Assembly (NCBI RefSeq): GCF_047663525.1
Contig: NC_092607.1
Span: forward strand, 4,001,001 to 4,065,000
DNA: 64,000 nt
Direction: 5' to 3'
From: Anas platyrhynchos
Taxonomy: Eukaryota > Chordata > Aves > Anseriformes > Anatidae
Numbering within the stretch: the stretch's first letter is position 1; every line of letters begins with the position of its first letter. Position numbers and translations under genes: made by a program. Positions 1 to 12,900 of the stretch are shown piece by piece. The notes under the pieces were generated by a model, which did not search any database, had not been told where the DNA came from, and worked only from the letters and a program-made list of their open reading frames with translations.

Positions 1-3000
1 AACAAGCATGTTTCTTCTGTTGCAGCCAAGTCTGAAGCACTCTGACAGTCTTCTGTGATTTTTTTGTGAAAAGTGTTAGCTAGTTTTCCTGAGCAGGTTA
101 AAAGCTCAGCATGTTGAAAGATGAAATACTCATGTGATATCAATGCCCTTCCCTCTCTGTTGTAATAAGTATTTTGATCTATTCTAATTTAGTATATTTC
201 CACTGAGATTTTCAGAAGCTTTTAGCACTGGTCTAGGGCTGTTTCTGATAATTCAGTGAGAATTCTATCCCCAGCTTCAGTAGGATTACTAAGGCCAAAC
301 GTAGTATTTTTTCAGAATTTTATCTTCAACAGGAAGAAAAAAAAAACTTTTAAAGGTATATTTTTATTAAGCTCAACTAGAAAGATACTGTAAATATGTC
401 AAAATGAGTAGAAAGGCTCAGAAGACCTAAATTTTATTGACAATTGATTATTTGCCAGGCTATTTAGAAACATAGGTGTGTTTCTACACACAGCCAAGAA
501 AAACAGATATCTGCTCCAAATGCAACCTTTAAGCGTTTTCTGGTACCAGGATCTACGTTAAGCCTAGTGCCTGGAATGGATTGATTTCTGCTTAAAATGA
601 TCGTTCTACTTGGTGTTTTAAACCAATGTCAATAATAACTTAATATAATTATGTCCTTCAATGTTCACATTTTTTATTTTAAAAAGACACAGAAAACTGC
701 CCAGCACTTACTATTGTTATAGTAAATAATCTAGATGACCTTTCATCGACCACATTGAACACCAGTGCTGAAAAACAGAACAATAACTGCTGAAAACAGT
801 GGTAACCTAACCGCTGCACTTACTACAAATATTGCAGTATCTGTAGCAGTGTAAACATCAAAACATCCCTTAGCTGAGAAGGTGATTACACTTATCAGAG
901 CAAACTATCACATTTCAGCAAAATTAAAAATAACTCTTCAGATCTTATAGCATAAGAAACAGTGAAAGTATGAAAAAGTCCCCTTGCACGTTTAGTTTAC
1001 AGTATTCATTGTACCTGCTCTGAAACCAACATTGGTAACATGAAATTTGAACTGAACAAACAAGGTAGAAAATCTTATGAAAAGGCTGTAACCTGGAATA
1101 AGTGAGCCATTAATACCAAAGTGTATTTTGGACATGTATGTTCTGTTTCAAAATAAGAATCTAACATTACATACTGGTTAACTGTAATTCTCATAACAAT
1201 GGCTCCAATAGCTTCCTTCAGAGACACATTAGTAAATATATCCTATATTAGTGCAATAAGCATACACAACAGGACAGAAAAGGCAGTAAGGATGACAAAA
1301 GTGTCAAATTAAATAAGTACTACAGTGTATGTACTACTGACCAGGAAAAATATCCCATGAAGCAGAAAACAGCTCATTCAGGTTACTCATAACTGAGTAA
1401 TTCCAAAGTTTGAAAACATTACAGAAGAGACACAATAGGTCACTGAGAAATTCTAAAAACCCATTATAAAACTATACTCGGTCTTTAAATTATATTTTCT
1501 AATTTTCCTTTTGTCTTCACAATTTTTAGGAAAATCGCTAGATTATTTCATTCTAAAGTGAAATCTGCAGGCCCAGTTTAAGTGCTCTTAAAACCGACTT
1601 GAAGTTTTGTTTGGATGAGAGGTAAATTTCACCCATACACCATGAAAGAGTTAAATTCACTCTCTGTGAATGGTAACAGCCTTGGATTATGAAAGAGCCA
1701 GAAGCCCTGCAATTTTGGAATAAACAAGTAGTTATTTTTACTCCTTTAGAAATTCCACGTCTTTCCTATCTCTACATGTTCTTTACAGTTCTAGGATCTT
1801 TGCAGACCTCTGAATGATGAGCAGGGATTTATTCTTGTCTTTGGCCAAGTGAGGACATTACCACTTACTGTCCTGCCATTACTGCATGGCCAGCTACTTG
1901 CTGACAAATTGCTCATTATTAGCCACTAAAATGTCACACATCATGGCAAAGCATTTTAAGCAAAATGCAGTAGGTATCTTCAAACACCATTCTGCAAACT
2001 GCAGTGGTTCAGGACTGACAAGTAACTGTCAGAAAGTACAAGCAGGGCAGAACTTCTTCCGCTTCTCATCAGAGAGCCCAAGACACTACCAACAAAAATT
2101 GTCTTAGTTCTGCTAGTTTATAAGACAGAAAAAAAAGTCTTTAAAAACACCTGGAAAAAGGGTGATTTCTTTTTTTTTTGTTATGACTGCACTTCAAAGA
2201 CACAGAATTAAGTGTCTAAAAGCAAAGACTAATTTTGATTTCACGGCCAAGCAAGGTAAAATCTTCCTAAATTCTGAGCCAATAGATAACTAGCAGCCTT
2301 CCAAGTTTCTCAGAGGTTAACCTGAAACTTTATGAAAACTTAAACTGAAGAACACTATGAGGCTAGCATGAATGGCAAGTTACTTAAATCAGTGCCATTA
2401 AACAGTATTAATGTTGCTCTGACAGACCATAAAAGCAAGGAATGAAGAGAATCACAACTTAGAATGCTCTACTTTCAGAAATATCAGAAATGTATTCTGA
2501 ACATCTAAAGGGACATAATAATGTCCCTTCAGAATACATTTCTATTAACATTTATATTATATAATCATATAATAACAGGAAAAGAAAAGAGTAGTGTGAT
2601 TTCCTTCATAACAAGATAGTGTTTTTGGCTCTGGAGTGTTCATTACCAATACCCATTTTAACAAAGGAACGTAGGATTCATCACACCACACCATATCCCA
2701 GGCTTGCCCTATGCAGGAGTAGAAAAGGGTGGGCAGACAAAACTACCAAAGGGTGGGTTTGTTTTCAGAAACTAGTAGGAAACTAATAAATATCACAGAA
2801 TATTCTTTAAGTATAAATTCTAGTAATTATAGATACTCTCCTACTTTAAAAAAAAAAAAATGCTTTTTAGTATACAAATAACTTGTCTGATATCACGTGC
2901 CTGCTAACTGTGTAAGTAAAATTCTTTTTTCTTTATCAATTTTAAATGCATTGGCTTTTCATTTTAGGCTGTCCCCACGTCCCCATTGCCCTCCCCATAA

Positions 3001-6000
3001 TACACACAAGGCTCCAGTTTGTTCTTATGCCACACTGTTATTCAGCTTCTGCAAAGCTCAAACATTTATTCTCTCTCCAAATGTTCTCTTCTGTCTCTTA
3101 CAAAAGCCTTAAGAAAGTTTCACATTGATCTTAATTTTCTTCATTTTCAAATTTAGAATATTTCAAAACAGATTCCTTACTGACTGAAGTCCCCAATTCT
3201 AATACTGTCACAACGGAAGAAAAGTGATGTTGACATGGGACCCAGGAGGATGACATTACATGGGTGGCGGGGAAGTAATGTGAAAAATAAAAAGAAATTC
3301 AAAGCAAATGGACAGAACTGTCTACCCTGCTTTAACAGTGCTGTGGGGAGGAGAAGGAGAATGACAGCTTTTGAAATAAAAAATCACCTAATGAGAATTT
3401 TATATAAGAATCTGGAAAAGAAAAAAAAGAAGAGTTATCAATAATTTGCTACATATGATTTTAAAATATTAATTAAAAAATCCTGAAATTAATATTATGA
3501 GAAATGCCTTTATCTAAAGGGGTATTTTTTCTATGAACTACAGATAGAGATCAATTCAAGCGGATACAGTGACCATCACCGAATTCACAATTGCCCTTCC
3601 TCCTTCATTTGCATAGCCAGGACAATTCAATTCTGCCCTGTCCATTTATAATTACATTTAAAAGGCATTGAATAAAAAGCACGATTATTTTTCCTACTGT
3701 AAGACATAACAAATTCTTCCTGTAAATAAAACAAACTTGTTTTTGTAATTTTCCATGTTCAGAACACATGGCCCTTTTTCCTCCCTAGGACAGATAAAGT
3801 TAAACCTGGGGAAAAAAAATAGGTAGGAATTGCTCATTTTCCTATTCTCTATCACATCACAGCCTTGAACTTAACTATGAAGGAACGTTGACAGTTGTCT
3901 GTTCCACCAGTGGTCACAGAAATATGTTTAAGTAGTAACACCCAAAAAGAAAAATACTTGTCCTCTGTTTTCACAGCATTGATACCAAACAACTACAATA
4001 GCATGTGGAGCCAGCAAGACAAATGACATACCACTTTTGCTGGCAAACCCCTTTTGCTCTGAATCTATTTACATTTGTCCAATCCTTGACTTAGCAGGAC
4101 ACTCCCTATTTATACCTTGAGATTGAAAACTGATGGCTATAAGGACTACGGCCTTACTATTATTTAAAATATTACTGTGTTGTGTTTTTAATTTACTGAT
4201 CTTAAAAATAAAAATGTGCATTTCTACTTCTGATTGGAAAGAGTGAACAACAGACATTGTGAAGTGATCCATCATGAAGAAATTTTAATACCACAAACTG
4301 TAAAGTTGATCTCTTTTGTTGTCTTAGCCTTCCAGACAGCAGACTACGTACCACAAATGACTGAATTCAACAGTTACTGAGCACTTCAGCCAGCCTTCTA
4401 TCTTCCTTCCTGCATCTGTTCATGGATGTTGTCTATTACTGAAATTCCATGTAAGCTGAGAAATAACCAGTTAGATTATACTGATTATCTTCCTGAAGGA
4501 CATGCATTGTTTGCTTAATAAACATCAGAATGAAAGTTTAGAGAAATCAGAGCTAGCAATGACTCGGGATAGATAAGAAAAGCTTTCCAGAACACACAAA
4601 GAAAAGCAGAATGTGAATGGCAGAGAGGGTTCTTCATTAGCATGCGGAATTTCTTTGAACAATCCTGTCTTGTCCAACCCCCACCCCCAAGACCCCATCC
4701 AAACAACCAACCTAAAAACAGCTTCAAACTGTGCTGGAAATAAAGCAGACTCTTCTAAAAAAACTACAGAAAAAGTATTCTGGTCTGCTCCTTCAGTAGA
4801 AATCAGTAAGAGAAGCTATTTACTGTCCTTGTAGTCTGAGAAACTGAGACTACTTCAAACTATAACAGAAGCTAGGAACAACCTGACTGTAAGGGCGTAT
4901 CAACCCACAGACATGCAAGGGGGAGAGCTGTATAGATAAGGCAACCTAAGAAAATTATAAAAGCAAAAAGTCCTTTCAGCTACAGCAACCAATTCCTATA
5001 CTTACTGCATTTTTCAAGAAAGTGTGAAAGGCCACACACAACTCACAGAGGGATGTCTGCTTCACCATGATCACACCACTTTATTCTATCTGAAAAACAC
5101 TGATGTCTACACTGTTTTGTATATTAAAAGAAAGAATGTATATATATCATAGACACTGAGGTAGACCCTGACTCCTAAACTCTGTGCCAAAGAAATGAGA
5201 CAGTGGATATGTACACTTCAGCTTAAAGGAATCAATATGTCCACATCTTAATTTTTTTTTTCAGAGATGAAAATGAATACACTGAATTTATTTATTGTGT
5301 TTCAAAAAATTGCTAGTATAAACCTGCTCCAAGGCTAGAGCAAAACAGGACTTGAAAGTCCATTTAAAATGTTCTGAGGACCTCTAGACCTGATCACTGT
5401 ACATCTCAGAACAGGTTACATCACCACACCCAACACAGCTCTTCCAAGAGGGGGTTTCATTCCAGGAACTCAACCCATTTTTGTTGTAGAAGACCAAGAG
5501 TTCACTCATCACTGGAGATCTGCAGCAAGTATGCCAACAAGACTGCCTTCAGAGATGGACCTATTGAGGCGGCTTACTGCATCCCACTATGCAAGGCTTG
5601 GACTACAGATATTAAGTTTCACCACTAACTGAAATGTAAATAAAAGCAGAGAAGACAGAGATACAAAGATAATGTTTTAAAAACAAACAAAAATTTACAT
5701 TCCAAAGACTACTGTTCTGCTGTTTTTCAGTGTCATTTGTGCCTGCACTTACAGTTAGGAGCAGATTTGGGTGGAAATGACAACCTTTCATACGAGATCT
5801 CCAAGTGCAGTTCACCATGCAACTCCATGACGAAAGCCAGGAAACTCAGGAGGATGAGCCAGCAGAAACTTGAAATAGACTACAGATGCATTGACAATGA
5901 GTTTTGGAATATAAAATCATTTTCCTATTTGAGAGGCTGTGCTCTGAAGTCTTCTCTCTAATCATCCACCCTTCCTTCACTAAAACAGGACAATAGGAAC

Positions 6001-8149
6001 TGTTTATGCTAGATAACAAATAATAGAGGAAAACACCTTGGCACGAACTTCTCCTTTTCAAATTTCCAATTCACAGTCTGGAAATAGTGAAGAAAAAAAA
6101 TCTAAAAGTGCAACTCCCAAACAATTGGCAATTCACCCTGAGGAAACTTAAAAGATATAACCAACCTCAAAATCTACCCTGAAGAAACATATATAGAACT
6201 CAGCAGTTTATTTTCAGTTCAAAAGTACTCATTTAATGATTTTATGTTACAAAAATGCACTGTCAGTGTTTCTGATGCCCCTCTTTCTGGCCATTTTTAT
6301 TAGAAATAAAGGTTATACTGTCCTCATTTTCAGCACTTCACTTTCAGCCTATTGCCACTTCACCCAAAATAGGATACTTTGAAGTTACAGGATGTGCAAA
6401 AGTAGTGAAGTTAAAGTTTCTGTAGCTTGAAAGACGTTTTTTTGGTTGTTTGGTTGTTTTTTGCTGGTTTCTTACCCTGCTTCTGGCATAGGTATTAATG
6501 TTTGTAGAGATTACTCGTTTCTAACACTAAAAGGCATGTGCATCCAACACTACCCCGATGCAATAGGGACACTTAAATGGCACTTCAGAAACAGAGTTCA
6601 CAAGCATTTCTGAGTTCCTGACAATTGTTACTCACTCCTTTTTCTTTTAGAAGAGTATTTATTCTATTTCACTGTGATATGCAACATGATTTGTGACTTC
6701 AGTGCAGCTCCATTGTGAAGGCAGATGAACTGCCATGAAACTGACAACGAAAAGCAGAAAAGATGCACACAGGCACAGTGAGGAGAGAACAAAGAATCAT
6801 AGGGAGTGGGAGAAAATAAACTATATAATAGCTGCTGCTTGGGAACACTAGCTGGAACAAACAGGGAGGCCACCAACTATCATTACAAGCGCATGTTTCT
6901 TTTGCTGTTGCAAGGAGAATTGCACACAAGAGGGGGCAGGGGATCTGCTATTAATCATATTATATTCATTGTTCCCTTGATGCTGCTGGCAATGCTTCAG
7001 GAGACTCCCTCAATTCCCAGATAAAGCTGTAGCAAGTACAGCGTTCATGAAGAATCCCAGACCAAACCTTCTCTCCCTGGTCCTACTGTGCTAACGCTGC
7101 CATAAACTAAACACTTCACACCCGAAAAGCTTAGTGTACTGAATTTAAAAAGAAGAAAAGAAAAATCCAGATCACAGCAGTTGAGGGCTCGTCCCCACCC
7201 TAATCTCTCATTAGGAAAATGAGCACACTACATAAATCTGACGAAACTATTTGCAAGAACAAGCCACCAGAGAGGTGAAAACATCAGCCTGAAGTAGTCA
7301 GGAATCGAGTTTCTTTGTTGAGGAAGAGTTTTGAATGTTATCTCTGAGTAAGGTGCTGAGTGACTCCTTGATTAAGTGGCACTTAAAACTCAGTGATTTG
7401 AATGCTCCAGCCAGAAGAGCAGGCCGCTACCTGTGCCTGGGAGCGGGGGAGGGAGAAAATGGCAGCTGATGCAGCAAAGTAACCCAGTCAGCTATTCTTT
7501 TGTCAGGGAAAAGACAGACATGTTTGAGGGGAAAGAAACGTGGATTAACTAAATCTCGTATTCATATTTCATCGAAAACGTAATGCTGCTTTAATTTGTC
7601 TGGTTTGGCAAAGCTACAGAGGGAAGGTGAATTTACTTGACCACAGATATTTTTGAATTTTTTTGTGTGACAAAATCTGCATAGTATGAAAGTGACACGC
7701 ACTCTAATTGGGTCCAGAATTTGTTAGTCACCCTACCCAAATAAAAATCTGTAAAATGGCTACCATGGGACTCCGGCACTCCGCAAGTTGGCAGTGACAT
7801 TGCGCAGGCACTTCTTCTTTCCCAGGTCGAGAAAATACAAATTATTTTGTTTAAAGAAGACATATGAGAACAGAAAAACAGCTACAGCTAGGTGAATGTG
7901 CGTTTAACATGCCAACCTGTGAACTAACGAGGCATTTCTACCTCAGATTTCAGTAAACAGCAACCACTTCATTTTTAATAATAATAAAAAAAAAAAAAGC
8001 CCAAGCCCCGTTTATTAAGCAGCAGAGCTCCCTGCAGCCAGCATGCCGCTGTGTCCGATGACTCATCCTCCCTTCCCTAGTTTCTAATTAGCTGTGATAG
8101 CATCAATTTGGAGTTTGGGGTTGGTTTTTTTGTTTGTTTTTTATGGTGG
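1..8149. other. No gene recognised; AT-rich, probably intronic
   Basis: Short chance ORFs only, scattered A/T runs and the hairpin at 2486-2543. I saw no splice-flanked stretch with clear protein similarity on either strand. Confidence 0.5.
2486..2543. repeat. Bulged inverted repeat (hairpin)
   Basis: Arms 2486-2499 and 2530-2543 (agaaatgtattctg and its complement) and inner arms 2508-2516 and 2521-2529 (aagggacat and its complement) are perfect. The loop is four bases and there is one 8-nt bulge on the left side only. Confidence 0.9.
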
Positions 8150-8650
8150 AAACTGCCAAACGGACGACCCGCCGTTCACCGACCAGTTTGCGAGGAGCCG
8201 GAGTGGCAGCACCAGCACCAGCACCCCAGCGGCCCCTCAGCGCCCCCCGGGCCCTCCCCTCTCCCGCTCCGTGGGCCCGCAGGCGCCGGGCCCGCTCCCG
8301 CTGCCCCTCCCCGGGCGGCTGCCCGCGGCCCGGCCCGGCGGCGGAGGGGAAGGCCGGGCAGAGGAGGGGGGGAGGGAAGCCCTCGCTGGGCTCCGGGCCC
8401 GAGGAAGGCGTTCCGCCACCGCCGCTGCGGGGTCAAAAGTTTAGCCTGGTTTCCATTTCACCTCTCCGCGCCCAATGGCAGAGCGGCGGCGGCGGCCAGG
8501 ACCGCGGCCCTGGCTTAACTCCTTGCCGCCCGGCCCTGAGGAGGCAGGAAAAGAGCCCAAAAACTAGGGAACAGGGCGAGTCAAGGGCTTCTCGGCCCCG
8601 CAGGATTGCTGCTAGGCGAGGTCTCAAGGGCTCCGAACCGGCCCTAGTGC
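8150..8650. promoter_or_regulatory. Orphan CpG island
   Basis: Sharp CpG-rich block of about 500 bp inside AT-rich sequence. It has a CCAAT box (gcccaatggc, about 8470-8479), GGC/CCG runs and a G-rich tract (about 8339-8377). Several overlapping ORFs in both directions are the usual result of few stop codons at high GC and look low-complexity (Pro, Arg, Gly, Ala). It may be an alternative promoter of the gene starting near 37.7 kb or of a noncoding RNA. I found no convincing exon or donor. Confidence 0.6.
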
Positions 8651-9885
8651 GACTGACAGCAAAGAGGAAGGGGTGACCTTGGTAGAGGAGGGCAGAATGG
8701 GCAGAAAGGACTGAGGCGTGCAGCGAAGCCCCGCAGGGTTTGCTTTGCCTCTGGGGCAGCCAGGGATGGGCACTGACATAGAGGAGCACGGGGCTGCCCA
8801 CTGCTAGTTCTCTGCCTCGGGACTTCTCCCCCCAAAAGTCACCCTCCATCTATCCTGAGAAGGACAGACAGTTACCCTGTGCAGTCTTGGACATGAAAGC
8901 ACTTACAAACCCCCATGAGGCAGGATTCAAAGATGGTCATCTACCCTGGATTGCCATATATGTGACAATATAAACCTCATTCCAAGATTTATTAATGACT
9001 GGCCAACTGGACTAATGACAGACTAACAGGAATGAGAAGCCTCAGGGGTGTTTGATTGAGGAATGGATCCTATGGCTCCCTGGCACTGCTGCTTACAGTA
9101 TCTGTCTCGGGTGCCTGTCCCAAATTTCACTATGTTGTGTAAATACCACGTATGTTGCAGTGTGCAATCCACAGGAGAGGGCTGCTGTTGAGATGGTTTG
9201 GTGATGGATGCAGAGCAACTGATTAGCAGCACTGTGAAAAAATGTGAAAAAATGGTAACTATTCAGACATCCTTTGAAGGAGGTAGCTTGACCAGCAAAA
9301 CACAAAATTATTGGAATACAGCAATATTAATCATGGCCAGAACCACGAGGGGCCTTTAAACGGGTATATGAATGTCTTCCACACCTGAGAAACTACAATG
9401 TGAAATTTTATCTAGTTTAGATAGAAATGTAGAGAAATTAGAGGTAGAGGTCCCCCAAAATACAGTAGAGCTTCAAAAAAACAGAATGAAAAAGTTTAGG
9501 CAACCTAATTTCTGGATTAAGATCAATTCTTTAGATTTATGAAGTCCACCACGGTATGCAGAAACATCCTGAGAAGTCAGACCTTCCAATCAGGGCCCGA
9601 AGTAGCACCAAGTCCTTTAACCATCTGCTCAGTGCATGAATTGAGGTATTTCCTTCTATGAAACTCTTGGCAATGAAGAAAGGAACTTTCTGCAGTTAAT
9701 AGAGCACCCCCTGAATATGAACCCATACCGTAATGCTCACATATCAATACTGTATTCTGCTCCCCAGAATAAGTTTTAGTAACTAATAAAATCAGAAGCA
9801 TGTGACTGAGCATGAAGAGAAGCTCCTGTCCTGCAGTAAGTATATCAATGAGCACTTTTGAGCAAGCATCTAGTGTTCTGGCTTT

Positions 9886-9955
9886 GGCTGGGATGGAGTT
9901 AATTGTTGGAGTAGTTGTGGGTTAACCCGCATCCAGCCACAAAAGTAGAAAAGAA
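9886..9955 (+). repeat. Possible short LTR-like repeat remnant
   Basis: The phrases ggctgggatggagttaatt and gggttaaccc..ccagccac resemble wording seen in avian LTR elements, but only about 70 bp is present. There are no open frames. This is pattern memory and not an alignment. Confidence 0.3.
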
Positions 9956-12900
9956 TCTGAATGGTCTGGACACCACACATTTTAAACAGATTTTCTTGTT
10001 TTGGCACATAAAAAGACAAGAAACATCCTAGTCTCTACTCATTGCAGGATTAGGGAGCTAGAGGAAGAATGTGGAACAGGTTTCTCGTTCCACTGTATGC
10101 TTCCATTCTGCATTAGGGGATGACAGAACCTAAGATTGTTAATCAGCAGTTCTGGTGTAAAATTGTAATGGATGAAATTAAGACAAAAGCTTTCCAGAGT
10201 CAGAATTATCATCACAAGCAATGCAGTTTCATCACAGGCACTACTGACTCAATGCACCAGTCTGTGGGAGTATCCCAAAATCTGTGCCCAATTTTAATCT
10301 CTAGGAGATTGATGAAAATGTTGAATGAAGATCGGAAATACTGAATAACACGAGAATAGCAACCTATAACTACATTCTGCTTGATCTTAGAAAACTGGTG
10401 TCAGTAACACTTAAGCAGATAGCAAGGGATGTGTCACCCCTTCATTGGCCTCACACGCTCTGGGCAAGAGGACTAAAAGCTTTCTAAGGGATGATATGGA
10501 TGAAAAGTTCTTAGTCTGGTGCATTAATACACAGAATATAATAAATGGCAGCAGGAAATGGAGAAAAACATGTAGTTCAGACATCTGCTAGGCTAAGTAT
10601 CCTAAAACAGCAGAAAAGGGCAGGGTTAAGTAGAGACCCAAAGTAAATGATCGGCAAATGACTGGATACCAAGTGGAATGGCAAGTCACAGCATACACTT
10701 ACAGGGTAGACAACATGGAATTAAGCTTTCCATTACAGGCAGCTTCTAACAGTAAAGCCAGAAAACACTTGAGAACATGTATCTTAGCATACTCTTGTTA
10801 ATCTTTCTGCAGAGATCTCAAACAGAATACACTTGTGAAGAGGTAAAATGGGCAAACATGCCATCAACATGCACAAGAGGTTTATGCTGAAGATGCCAAT
10901 TAAAGTAGTACTCAGTTTTTCAAACCCTGAAAACAGCCAGATATCAGATTGTTTGAGATTACACACATGACAACCTAAGGGAAAAAAACATTAGTCAGGT
11001 GGCAGCTATTACTAATTCTCCACAAACATGCAGTTTGAAAATTATCTTACCCAAGAATCTCAGGGCTTTGACAGCACTTCAGAATGGTGAAAGATATTCA
11101 TGTCTCAGCCCTCTGCATAAGTCCCAAGGAAGAATAAAGACATAAACAGACATTCTTCCAAACAGCTATGCCAGCTGAAAATACTGCTAGCAATCTTCCA
11201 TTTTTATAAACCCAACGCACAAAATAGTTTTGGGCACAATGAAGGAAATAATGCAAATGCTCTTCAAAGCTGCTCCAGGAATCAAACAACAGTGATTCTG
11301 CAATTTCTTAAACAGGCACAGGTAGATTCTTCTCTCAATTTATGCAAACAGGCATATTAGCTCAACACAGCAACTCTGTGGTTAAGCTTAATGCCTTGAG
11401 AGCTGTTAAAAGATGTAGTAAGTGATTAGAATACATCAAAAAGTTAAAGGCATCATGAAAATCTTGAGATCAGACCTTACTACCAGGCTTTTTTTACTCC
11501 AGCTCAAAAAGGATAAGACACCAGTGGAAAAAAATACCTAATAACACTATTTTCACAGTTTAGGTAGGTTAAAAAACAGTTTTGCCAAGAGCAATTTAAG
11601 GCTTAATTACATATATAAAAAGCTATTTTCCTCTCAGTAAAAACAGCAGTTAGTTTTTTTGTTTTTACCTTCTCTAAATACCATGTCTTTTCAGCGAAAT
11701 TCTTTTAAACTGAAATATCACAAATAAATTCCCTTTTTATAAGATGGCCTCATTTTAAAAGAAAATGGATGCTATAAAATTTTACATCAAGTCAGCATGT
11801 TACCAAGCAGCTTTTCTGTGTGTTCTGAATTTGATTAATACAAGCCAAGGTCACTTCCTGAAAGATGCCTACCACTGCAGCTGCAAGCAAACTAGACTCC
11901 TCTGAGCTCAAAAGCTGGGGGATGGGAAGACACTAGAAATTTCTAACATTGTCTCCTAAAATACACTAATTACAACACTTGAGTAACATTTAGAAGTGTT
12001 TACTAGATCACCACATAAGTAACCTATTAACCAAAGTCAGTCTGTATAACCGTGTTTTCAAGCAAAAAGACTGAAAATGATGCAGCAGCATGTCTGTAAT
12101 AATGAACAATTCTGAGGATCCTTTACTAAACTTTATGCAATTCCCTGGAAAATGTACACAGTTTTTACATTATGTATTTTATTATGCAGCTCATGAAGCT
12201 AATGAGAGACTGCCCTTGAATTAACAGCACATCTCAATCCTTCTGAGACTCCGAGGCTCCACCCAATCCACAGTGTCCTATTCTGACTCCATTTAGGAAA
12301 AACACGTTTGAGTTAAGCATGCAAGCTTTTTCCAGAAGTCTACAGCATGTATTATTCTAGTTTCTGAAGACTATACCTGCTGTTTACAAGATGAGCTAGA
12401 AATTAGCTGTTTTCACCTGTAATATTCAAGATATTATTATTTTTTTTTTTTTCCAAACATGCCACATTCCCATTACACATGAAGCCAAACAGCTGCAGTT
12501 TCTTCCACTTCCAGACACAAAGCTTACAGGTCATGAAAATAAGACTTGTACCAAACAAAGCAGAGCATTATTTTTGCTTTTTGTGTGCACAAATAAGAAC
12601 TGTACAATCTGAAGTACCAAACAGGAGGTGGGGGGGAAGGAAAGGATTGCTGGAAAATGTTTAAAACCACACACCAACAGACATTCCCCACAAGGGCATC
12701 TGTTTGTCTAGGAAGTGGGCCCCACTGGTTTTATTTATGAACACACTCACAACTTAATATACTTCATCTTTAAAATAGCCTTGATATAGCCAACATTGCA
12801 TCCAAAGTTTCATACTACAGTTAGGAGTATCTGCTCAATGAAAGTTCATTTTGACAAATTGATGTAGTAGAAGGAACAGAACATTGTTGGTTTTGGGTGG

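Noticed and set aside
8094-8849. Six overlapping ORFs of 60-180 codons on both strands
   Set aside because: All lie in the CpG island, where stop codons are rare. Composition is Pro/Arg/Gly/Ala rich, with no recognisable domain and no agreement on frame or strand.
9577-9855. 92-codon minus ORF
   Set aside because: No known motif, ordinary AT-rich composition, no splice or promoter context.
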